DNA from: Bacteroidetes bacterium QS_8_68_15 | GTDB taxonomy: Bacteria; Bacteroidota; Rhodothermia; Rhodothermales; Salinibacteraceae | NCBI GenBank assembly: GCA_003023245.1 | Contig: PXTR01000110.1 | Coordinates: forward strand, 1 to 6,570 | Length of the DNA: 6,570 nucleotides | Direction of reading: 5' to 3' | In this document: positions 1 through 5,136 of the stretch, piece by piece | How the letters are laid out: the number at the start of each line of letters is the position of its first letter | How positions within the stretch are numbered: the stretch's first letter is position 1 | Position numbers and translations under genes: made by a program | Notes under the pieces: model-generated | What the model saw: the letters and a program-made list of their open reading frames with translations, nothing else | What the model was told of the DNA's origin: nothing | The model's database searches: none

Positions 1-1
1 G

Positions 2-319
2 GCCGACGAAGGTGTCGAGCGGACCGTGCGGGGCTATCGCGTGCAGGTACTCTCCACGAAGGATCAATCTGCCGCCGAGCAGGCCGCCGGTGACGCCGAG
101 CAGTGGTGGCGCGAGCAGGCCCCCTCGGGCGCGCCGCCGGAGGGGCTCTTTTCGGGCGAAGAAGGACTCCCCGTGTATACCGTCTACCGCCAGCCGTACT
201 ACCGCGTGCGCGTCGGCAACTTCACCTCGCGCTCCGAGGCCGAGCAGGCGCTCCAGTTCCTCAGCCCGCGCTACGGTGACGCCTTCATCGTGCGCGACGA
301 CGTGACGGTGACACAATGA
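2..319 (+). CDS. SPOR-domain protein, C-terminal part (5' end outside window)
   Basis: The reading frame is open from base 2 to a TGA at 317-319, giving the last 105 residues of a protein that starts left of the window. A GTG at 26 lies inside the domain and is unlikely to be the start. Most of the visible protein is a SPOR domain (Pfam PF05036 type). It has the paired half-motifs of that fold: YRVQVLS near the beginning and YYRVRVGNF about 50 residues later. An alanine-rich helix follows each half (SAAEQAA; SRSEAEQAL), and the last strand is AFIVRDD. SPOR domains bind peptidoglycan strands lacking stem peptides and usually sit at the periplasmic C terminus of envelope or cell-division proteins. 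The partner domain cannot be seen, so no function beyond glycan binding is claimed. The gene converges on dapD with a 56-base gap. Confidence 0.85.
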   Translation, partial: ADEGVERTVRGYRVQVLSTKDQSAAEQAAGDAEQWWREQAPSGAPPEGLFSGEEGLPVYTVYRQPYYRVRVGNFTSRSEAEQALQFLSPRYGDAFIVRDDVTVTQ

Positions 320-373
320 TTGTCGATTGACGATTGGGCAGCGAGACGCAATCGAAATTCGCCAATCGACAAT
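319..373. terminator. Candidate bidirectional terminator between convergent genes
   Basis: ATTGTCGATTG at 319-329 is the exact reverse complement of CAATCGACAAT at 363-373, giving an 11-bp perfect stem with a 33-base loop. It starts on the last base of the SPOR gene stop codon and ends three bases before the dapD stop codon. The placement fits a shared terminator for two convergent transcripts. There is no clean U-tract on either side, so intrinsic termination is an inference. Confidence 0.5.
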
Positions 374-375
374 TC
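320..375. repeat. Heptad array that turns into its own complement (CGATTGN / NCAATCG)
   Basis: The gap reads in 7-base steps. On the left, TTGTCGA (320) is followed by TTGACGA (327) and TTGGGCA (334). On the right, NNAATCG-type units begin at 348, 355 (diverged), 362 and 369 (diverged). The right-hand units are reverse complements of the left-hand ones, so several pairing registers are possible besides the 319-329/363-373 stem. The array fills the whole interval between the two stop codons. Confidence 0.55.
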
Positions 376-1224
376 TTACCGCAGGGCGTCCTCCAGTGCG
401 GTGTTGGCATCGGTCCGGTCGTCGCGGTACTTCACGATGATCGGCGCGTAGAGGGAGAGGCCGTGCTCGGCGGCGAACTCTTCCTCTTCGCCGTCGCCGC
501 CGTCAGCCATCGAGCGGGAGCCGGGCACGACGACTGCGCGCTCCGGCACCTCCAGCGGCGCGTCGGGCGTGCCGGTGTGCGTCGTCGCGTTCGGCACGTC
601 GTAGAGGCGCGTCGAGCCGGTCAGGCGCACGCCGGCGGCCAGGACCGCCCCGGCGCGCACCACGCAGCCTTCGTAGACGCCACACCCGCCGCCGACGAAC
701 ACGTCGTCCTCGACCACGACGGGCCGCGCACCGACCGGTTCGAGCACGCCGCCCAGCTGCGCCGCCGCCGAGAGGTGCACGCGCCGACCCACCTGCGCGC
801 AACTCCCAACCAGCGCGTGCGAGTCGACCATCGTTCCTTCATCTACGTACGCGCCGACGTTGACGTACATCGGCGGCATGCAGACGACGCCTTCGGAGAG
901 GTAGGCCCCGGTGCGCACCGCCGAGCCGCCGGGCACCACGCGCACCCCGTCGCCCTGCGCGATCGGCTTGAGCGGGTAGGTGTGCTTGTCGAAAAAGGGA
1001 AACCGCTCGGTCGAGTAGTCGGCCGGCTCGCCGAGGCGAAAGCCGCGCAAGATGCCTTCCTTGACCCAGGCGTTGGCCTGCCAATCGCCGTGTTCATCGC
1101 GTTCGGCGGAGCGCACGCGGCCGTCGTTGAGCGCGTCGAGGAGATCGTGGAAAGCCGCTTCGGCGTCGGCACCGTCGGCGTCGGCGGGGAGGGCGTCGAG
1201 GCGCTGGCGGAGCGATTGGGACAT
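376..1224 (-). CDS. dapD: 2,3,4,5-tetrahydropyridine-2,6-dicarboxylate N-succinyltransferase
   Basis: DapD transfers succinyl from succinyl-CoA to tetrahydrodipicolinate in the cytoplasm, the committing step of the succinylase branch to meso-diaminopimelate and lysine. The 282-residue protein has the family length (E. coli 274, from memory). An N-terminal alpha domain (about 1-95) ends at the substrate-binding Arg95 (VRVVP). A left-handed beta-helix of hexapeptide repeats follows (about 100-240), carrying the signature YVNVGAYVDEGTMVD and then GSCAQVG. Asp134 matches the catalytic/substrate Asp141 of E. coli. The C terminus (LSLYAPIIVKY) is also typical. One oddity: where E. coli has the A-R-S-E stretch ending in Glu189, this protein has G-G-C-G (179-182). 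The ATG at 1224 is preceded by a C-rich leader with no Shine-Dalgarno. The gene is divergent from dnaG and convergent with the SPOR gene. Confidence 0.95.
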   Translation of the reverse strand: MSQSLRQRLDALPADADGADAEAAFHDLLDALNDGRVRSAERDEHGDWQANAWVKEGILRGFRLGEPADYSTERFPFFDKHTYPLKPIAQGDGVRVVPGGSAVRTGAYLSEGVVCMPPMYVNVGAYVDEGTMVDSHALVGSCAQVGRRVHLSAAAQLGGVLEPVGARPVVVEDDVFVGGGCGVYEGCVVRAGAVLAAGVRLTGSTRLYDVPNATTHTGTPDAPLEVPERAVVVPGSRSMADGGDGEEEEFAAEHGLSLYAPIIVKYRDDRTDANTALEDALR

Positions 1225-1231
1225 GGGGTCC

Positions 1232-1270
1232 GGGAGTTGCGGGAGTGGGGGAGTGCGGGATTCGGGAAAA
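1232..1270. repeat. G-rich short repeats in the dapD leader
   Basis: GGGAGT occurs at 1232, 1241 and 1248, followed by the variants GGGATT at 1257 and GGGAAA at 1265. Spacings are 9, 7, 9 and 8 bases. On the dapD strand this makes a C-rich 5' leader directly before the ATG. It could reflect slippage. No regulatory role is shown by the sequence. Confidence 0.5.
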
Positions 1271-1326
1271 GAAGACGCAGCCGTCGCAGATGCAAGCGTG
1301 CGCGGCGTTTCGAGCGGGATTTTGCA

Positions 1327-1472
1327 GACGTTTCGGCGCGACGTCGGCCCGAACCCTCGTCGTTCCGCTTGCCCTGCTGAACCTGCGGACAGGGGTGACG
1401 TTTCGGCGCGGCGTCGGCCTACCCCCTCGTCGTTCCGCTCCTCCCGCTGAACCTGCGAACGAAGACAGGGGT
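1327..1472. repeat. Tandem duplication of a ~70-bp intergenic unit
   Basis: Copy 1 is 1327-1396 and copy 2 is 1397-1472, directly adjacent. Both begin GACGTTTCGGCGCG, share CCCTCGTCGTTCCGCT in the middle, continue with GCTGAACCTGCG, and end GACAGGGGT. By hand alignment, 9 of 70 positions differ, and copy 2 carries a 6-base insertion (AACGAA) near its end. There is no conserved reading frame between copies, because the insertion-free part has period 70, which is not a multiple of three. This argues for a non-coding repeat. It may belong to a dispersed family in this genome, which cannot be tested here. Confidence 0.8.
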
Positions 1473-1543
1473 TGAGAACAGAGAAGCAGCCCGTTCGTCG
1501 CCCGGCAACGCCTCGTAACGAACAGCGCGTCTGCTTTGCGAAA

Positions 1544-1564
1544 AACTTTCAACTTTCACCTTTC
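1544..1564. repeat. Three-unit heptad run (AACTTTC)
   Basis: AACTTTC occurs at 1544-1550 and 1551-1557, followed by the one-mismatch copy ACCTTTC at 1558-1564. The run ends 12 bases before the ATG of the small lipoprotein-like ORF. On the other strand the unit reads GAAAGTT. It shares its 7-base period with the other arrays in this window but has a different sequence. Confidence 0.6.
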
Positions 1565-1576
1565 GACCGACACCGC

Positions 1577-1786
1577 ATGCACTTCGCCCCGTCCGCCGTT
1601 CGTCCGTTTGCCGTCTTCGCCGTCTTCGCGCTCTGCCTGACCCTCTCGTCGTGCCAGTGCTCTTGGAAGCCCGACGTAGGCCCCGTCGACGACGAAGAAG
1701 GAAGCGTCACCGCCGTCCACGAGAACGAACAAGTCGAGAGAGGAAAGGCGCAAGCGCCGACCTTCGGGAAAACGCTCGCGGGCTGA
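1577..1786 (+). CDS. Possible small lipoprotein (69 residues), doubtful
   Basis: I do not recognise this as a known family. From the ATG at 1577 the ORF encodes a short N region with one Arg (residue 9), a hydrophobic stretch (FAVFAVFALCLTL, 11-23), then LSSC at 23-26. That is a good lipobox, which would put the lipid anchor on Cys26. The remaining 43 residues are acidic and polar with no domain (KPDVGPVDDEEG). Against it: the hydrophobic codons arise from CCGT-containing DNA repeats at 1589-1623 spaced 7-9 bases, and heptad arrays flank the ORF on both sides, so it could be a chance ORF in repeat-rich intergenic DNA. If real, it would be exported, anchored in the envelope and possibly co-transcribed with dnaG (69 bases between stop and start). 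Confidence 0.35.
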   Translation: MHFAPSAVRPFAVFAVFALCLTLSSCQCSWKPDVGPVDDEEGSVTAVHENEQVERGKAQAPTFGKTLAG

Positions 1787-1790
1787 ACGA

Positions 1791-1825
1791 CCCCCGTCCG
1801 TCGTCCCCCGTCCGCCGTCCGCCGT
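1791..1825. repeat. Five-unit heptad array (CCNNCGT) upstream of dnaG
   Basis: Five in-register 7-base units begin at 1791, 1798, 1805, 1812 and 1819. The forms are CCCCCGT (twice), CCGTCGT (once) and CCGCCGT (twice, adjacent). Every unit begins CC and ends CGT. The array starts four bases after the small ORF stop and ends 30 bases before the dnaG ATG, so it lies in the dnaG 5' leader. Confidence 0.7.
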
Positions 1826-1855
1826 CGCATCCACCATCTCTGATCTGGATTCCCC

Positions 1856-3859
1856 ATGCCCGGCATCCCGCGCGAAAAAATCGACGAGGTGCAGGCCGCC
1901 GCCGACATCGTGGAGGTGGCCTCCGACTACGTAGGCCGCCTCAAAAAAAGTGGCTCGCGCTACATGGCGCTCTGCCCGTTCCACGACGAAGACACGCCCT
2001 CCTTCAGCCTCACGCCGGAGAAAAACCTGTACTACTGCTTCGGCTGCCAGGCCGGGGGCGACCTTATCAACCTGGTGCAGGAGATGGAGGGCCTCTCTTT
2101 TACCGAGGCGGTGCGCCAGCTCGCGGACCGCTTCGGCGTCGACTTGCCGCAGAACGGCGGGGGCGGCGAAGGAGGCGGCGCGCAGCAAAGCCGGCGCGCC
2201 CCGATCTACCATGCCCTGCGCTTCGCCGCGCGCTTCTACCACCACCGGCTCACGACGACCGACGAGGGGCAGCGCGCGCTGGCGTACCTGAAAGAGGAGC
2301 GCGGGCTGGAAGAGGAAACGATAAAGGCGTTCGGCCTCGGCTACGCGCCGGGGCAGTGGGACGCGCTCGCCAGCGCCGCCGAACGCGAGCAGATCGACCC
2401 GGAGACGTTGGAAGACGCCGGCCTCGCCATCGAGCGCTCGAGCGGCGGCGGCGGATACTACGATCGCTACCGGGGGCGCGTGGTCTTTCCGATCTTCTCG
2501 CGCGTGGGGCGCGTGCTGGGCATGGCCGGGCGCATCTTCGACGAAGCCGAAGGGCCGGCCGTCGGCGGCGACTTCGACCCGCCGAAGTACATCAACTCGC
2601 CCGAGACGGACGTCTACCACAAAAAAGAGGTCCTCTACGGGCTGCATCAGGCCAAAGGCGCGCTGCGCAAGACCGGGGAGGCGCTGCTGGTGGAAGGCTA
2701 CACCGACGTGATCGCGCTCCATCAGGCCGGGGTCGAGACGGCCGTCGCCACCTGCGGCACCGCGCTCACCGCCGAGCAGGCCAAGCTCTTGGGCCGCTAC
2801 GCCGAGCGCGTCACGTTGCTCTACGACGCCGACGAGGCGGGCACGCGCGCCACGCTGCGCGGCATGGACCGCGTGCTCGAAGCCGGCCTGGGCGCCTACG
2901 CCGCCCGGCTGCCCGAGGGCCGCGATCCCGACGACTACGTCCGCGACGAGGGGGCCGACCGCTTCCGGCGTTTCCTGCGCAAGCGCAGCCAGGGCGTGGC
3001 CGCCTTTCACCGCGCGCAGGCCGAGCGCTCCGGCGACTTCGACACGCCCGAGGGCCAGACCCGCACGATGCGCGCCGTGGCCGACTCGCTCGCGCTCGTC
3101 GACGACGACATGGCCCGCGAAAACCAGGTCCGCGCCGCCGGCGACGAACTGGACATGTACGAAAAGCATCTCCGCGACGCCGTCGAGGAGGCGCGCCGCG
3201 AAGACCGGCAGAAGCAGCAGCGCCGCCAGCAGGCCCGCCGCCGCGCGCCGCGTCCGCCGGCGCCGGCGTCTGCAGAAGGCGACGCGACTTCCGAAGAGGG
3301 CGCGCCCGACGAGAACGACGCCTCGTCCGCCGAAGACGACGACGCGCCGCCCGCCGAGGAAGAGCCGACGCTGCAGGAGCGCAACCTGCTGCGCCTGCTT
3401 CTGGAGCGCGGGCGTCCGATGGTGGAGCTGATCCTGGGCAACATGGCGCTGACGGAGTTCACCGACGGCCCGGCGCGCGAGCTGGCCGGGCGCTTTCAGG
3501 AAATGTACCGGGAAGGGGAGGTGCAGCCGCGCCGCGCGCTGGAGGGCGACTTCGGCCCCGCGATTCAGCAGCTGGCCGCCTCGGTGATGACTGACGCGCA
3601 CGAGCCGTCGGAGAACTGGCGCGAGCGCGACATCAACGTGCCGCGCCTCAACCAGCGTGCGCGCGAGGCCGCCGCCAGCTCGATGCGTCTCCTCAAGCTG
3701 CGGCGCGTGAACGAGGAGCTCGAAAAAGCGCAGGCCGCGCAGTTCCGCGCTGTCGATACGCCGGAGGCCGAGCGCGAAGCGCAGCAGCGCGTCATGCGCC
3801 TTCAGAAGCTGCGCCAGCAGATTCAGCGCGGCGAGTTTTTCGACTGGGAAGAGGAGTGA
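1856..3859 (+). CDS. dnaG: DNA primase DnaG
   Basis: DnaG makes the RNA primers for Okazaki fragments and leading-strand initiation, working with the replicative helicase DnaB. The 667-residue protein is complete. The N-terminal CHC2 zinc-binding domain has Cys40, His43, Cys61 and Cys64 in CPFH and YYCFGCQAGGD. The RNA polymerase/TOPRIM core carries metal-site acids at Glu280 (LLVEGYTDVI), Asp324/Asp326 (DADEAG, where many primases have DGDxAG) and Asp357/Asp359/Asp360 (DPDDYV). Residues about 445-503 form a low-complexity linker, first Arg/Gln-rich, then Pro/Ala, then Asp/Glu-rich. The last ~165 residues, starting LQERNLLRLLLERG, are the helicase-binding domain. The start MPGIPREKIDEV matches the usual primase N terminus, so the ATG at 1856 is secure although no Shine-Dalgarno precedes it. 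The gene converges on the transglycosylase gene across a 62-base repeat array. Confidence 0.97.
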   Translation: MPGIPREKIDEVQAAADIVEVASDYVGRLKKSGSRYMALCPFHDEDTPSFSLTPEKNLYYCFGCQAGGDLINLVQEMEGLSFTEAVRQLADRFGVDLPQNGGGGEGGGAQQSRRAPIYHALRFAARFYHHRLTTTDEGQRALAYLKEERGLEEETIKAFGLGYAPGQWDALASAAEREQIDPETLEDAGLAIERSSGGGGYYDRYRGRVVFPIFSRVGRVLGMAGRIFDEAEGPAVGGDFDPPKYINSPETDVYHKKEVLYGLHQAKGALRKTGEALLVEGYTDVIALHQAGVETAVATCGTALTAEQAKLLGRYAERVTLLYDADEAGTRATLRGMDRVLEAGLGAYAARLPEGRDPDDYVRDEGADRFRRFLRKRSQGVAAFHRAQAERSGDFDTPEGQTRTMRAVADSLALVDDDMARENQVRAAGDELDMYEKHLRDAVEEARREDRQKQQRRQQARRRAPRPPAPASAEGDATSEEGAPDENDASSAEDDDAPPAEEEPTLQERNLLRLLLERGRPMVELILGNMALTEFTDGPARELAGRFQEMYREGEVQPRRALEGDFGPAIQQLAASVMTDAHEPSENWRERDINVPRLNQRAREAAASSMRLLKLRRVNEELEKAQAAQFRAVDTPEAEREAQQRVMRLQKLRQQIQRGEFFDWEEE

Positions 3860-3917
3860 TGCGTGAAACGTGATGCGTGAAACGTCAGACGTGCAACGTT
3901 CAACGTGTCACGAGTCA
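3855..3917. repeat. Nine-unit heptad array (CGTGAAA type) filling the dnaG 3' gap
   Basis: In-register 7-base units begin at 3862, 3869, 3876, 3883, 3890, 3897, 3904 and 3911. All start CG and seven of the eight start CGT. Examples are CGTGAAA (3862 and 3876), CGTGATG (3869) and CGTGCAA (3890). A preceding unit, AGTGATG at 3855, overlaps the dnaG stop codon, and the array ends five bases before the stop codon of the opposite gene. The rightmost units contain TCACG, the complement of the CGTGA in the leftmost units, so the array can fold back on itself. Confidence 0.8.
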
Positions 3918-3920
3918 CGC
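3861..3920. terminator. Candidate bidirectional terminator after dnaG
   Basis: GCGTGAAACGTG at 3861-3872 can pair with CACGAGTCACGC at 3909-3920, with 10 of 12 positions complementary. The structure lies wholly between two convergent stop codons (3859 and 3922). It has no U-tract, so it may act through structure or Rho, or merely be a by-product of the repeat. Confidence 0.45.
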
Positions 3921-3921
3921 C

Positions 3922-5118
3922 CTACCCGCCTGCCGAGGCGTCGATGTTTTCGGGCGTCTGCACCGGTTGCGTGTCGAGCTCCTCGGTCCCCTGCGGCTGG
4001 GTGGGGGCGCGCCCCAGCACCGTTTGCACCGCCTGATTGACGCTCTCCCACCCCGGGTAGCGCCAGAATCGCCGGTGTTTGGCGATCACGTCGGCCATCG
4101 TCTCGCGGTAGTGGGTCGGTTCGCTCGCGGCCAGCTGCTCGAACTGCTGGGCCAGCTCCTTGAGCTGCTGCTGGTTCTTCTCGGTGAAGCCAAAGCGGCG
4201 AATTTCGTCGACGAGGCGGTCGTACTGACGGTCGTACTTGGTGCGCATCTGCTCGCCGGGGTCGGCGTAGGTGTCGTGGTTGAACTGAAAGACGCTGCTC
4301 TCGTCGATGAAGTCGGCGTGCCCGTTGTCGTTCAGAATGGCACGCGCGCCGGGCGGCAGGAAGAAGCGCACGGCATCGCCCTGCGCGGTGGAGGAGAGGG
4401 TCACGTTGCCGCGTTCGGGGACGCCCACCACCACCGAATCGGCGCTTCCGTTGGGGCCGGCGGGCAGGTGGAAGTGCTTGTTCATGCGGGCGAAGCGCGT
4501 GTAGAGGCTCAGCGAGTCGGCCGCTTTCCACGGGAGGTCGCCGCCGCCGTTTTCCGCGAGGACCCTGAGCAGGTGGTTGAGCGAAATGCTTCGGCCCTCG
4601 GCCGGCTGCATCCGGTCGGCGAGCATCGTCTTGGAGGTGTCGATGACCACGTCCTCCATCGCCTTGAGCGCCCCGTAGGCCCCCACGACGTAGGTGCGCG
4701 AAAAGTCGCCGAACGAGGAGTTGCGCGAGACGATGGGAAAGCCTTCGGTGACGCCCCACATGTAGGCGTCGGCCGTCGTCACGCTCGGGGAGACGTACTC
4801 CCCGGCATGCTTGAGGAATTTAACTATAATCTCGTTGTAGATGTTGTTCACGCCGGTGTGGTAGGCGCTGACGCCGGGAATCTCGTGCCCCATCGCATTG
4901 ATCGAGGCGGTGGCGTGCTTGAAGGCCGGCTCCATCGTAATGAGCGGGTGCTGCTCCTCGGCCACCAGCACGCGGTTGCCCGCCGAGGTGGGCAGCCGGT
5001 AGCGGTGAATGCCGTACGACGACAGCAGCGACGGCATGAGCTGGTAGCGGCTCTTGGCGTCGACCGGCGAGACCAGGTCGTCCTGGTTGAAGGTCTCCTT
5101 CGTGCCGATCTCGGTCAT
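3922..5118 (-). CDS. Lytic transglycosylase (SLT/GH23-like), catalytic part in separate frame
   Basis: As annotated from the ATG at 5118 this is 398 residues, but it is probably the C-terminal part of one protein with the frame ending at 5118. The SLT motifs align well: Glu8 of KETFN in the catalytic ESxFN position, then exactly nine residues to SPVDAKSRYQLMP (family SPxGAxGLMQLMP), then SAYHTGVNNI at 84-93 for the usual AYNAG motif. FGDFSRTYV (136-144) fits the end of the fold. Such enzymes cleave the MurNAc-GlcNAc bond to leave 1,6-anhydroMurNAc in the periplasm. The first SLT helix (LVDKWTARGVSQG then PDALLM) lies upstream of this ATG in the other frame, so a product starting here would lack part of the fold and any export signal. 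Residues about 180-398 are of unknown function, rich in charged helices. There is no Shine-Dalgarno. The stop is TAG at 3924-3922. Confidence 0.75.
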   Translation of the reverse strand: MTEIGTKETFNQDDLVSPVDAKSRYQLMPSLLSSYGIHRYRLPTSAGNRVLVAEEQHPLITMEPAFKHATASINAMGHEIPGVSAYHTGVNNIYNEIIVKFLKHAGEYVSPSVTTADAYMWGVTEGFPIVSRNSSFGDFSRTYVVGAYGALKAMEDVVIDTSKTMLADRMQPAEGRSISLNHLLRVLAENGGGDLPWKAADSLSLYTRFARMNKHFHLPAGPNGSADSVVVGVPERGNVTLSSTAQGDAVRFFLPPGARAILNDNGHADFIDESSVFQFNHDTYADPGEQMRTKYDRQYDRLVDEIRRFGFTEKNQQQLKELAQQFEQLAASEPTHYRETMADVIAKHRRFWRYPGWESVNQAVQTVLGRAPTQPQGTEELDTQPVQTPENIDASAGG

Positions 5119-5136
5119 CAAGAGGGCATCGGGCCC
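5118..5136 (-). other. Frame-change site: slippery-type heptamer G GGC CCG with adjacent stop and TGATG
   Basis: On the minus strand the zero frame reads CAG GGC CCG ATG CCC TCT TGA. Bases 5136-5130 form G GGC CCG, which satisfies the X XXY YYZ rule for -1 slippage in the zero frame. After slipping, translation would continue GAT GCC CTC TTG ATG (5130-5116), joining ...SQGP to DALLMTEIG and running to the stop at 3922. The zero-frame TGA (5120-5118) shares its A with an ATG, giving TGATG. A 5-bp stem (AGGGC 5137-5133 with GCCCT 5127-5123) encloses the site. The alternatives are reinitiation at the TGATG, or a single missing base in GGGCCC. Confidence 0.55.

Larger units (their letters stand above)
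1225..1576. other. Divergent intergenic region upstream of dapD; no gene recognised
   Basis: About 350 bases separate the dapD start from the first possible plus-strand start. Open frames crossing it are arginine- and proline-rich with no family resemblance and look like GC-rich shadows. It contains G-rich repeats next to dapD (1232-1270), a duplicated ~70-bp unit (1327-1472), and a three-unit heptad run (1544-1564). The promoters for dapD and for the dnaG side should lie here, but I could not find a convincing Bacteroidota-type -33 TTG / -7 TANNTTTG pair on either strand. Confidence 0.6.

Noticed and set aside
334..1380. 348-codon plus-strand open frame opposite dapD
   Set aside because: It is a shadow of dapD, and its 3' part continues into the duplicated non-coding unit.
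1556..3601. 681-codon minus-strand open frame opposite dnaG
   Set aside because: It is antisense to an unmistakable dnaG. Its translation is Arg/Ala/Val-rich without motifs, the usual shadow of high-GC coding DNA.
3855..3917. CRISPR array
   Set aside because: The 7-base units are contiguous with no spacers, and no cas gene is present.
5069..5097. Hairpin downstream of the slippery site as a frameshift stimulator (CCAGG/CCTGG nested with GAGACC/GGTCTC)
   Set aside because: It begins 32 bases past the heptamer, whereas known stimulators start about 5-9 bases downstream. It was not used as support.
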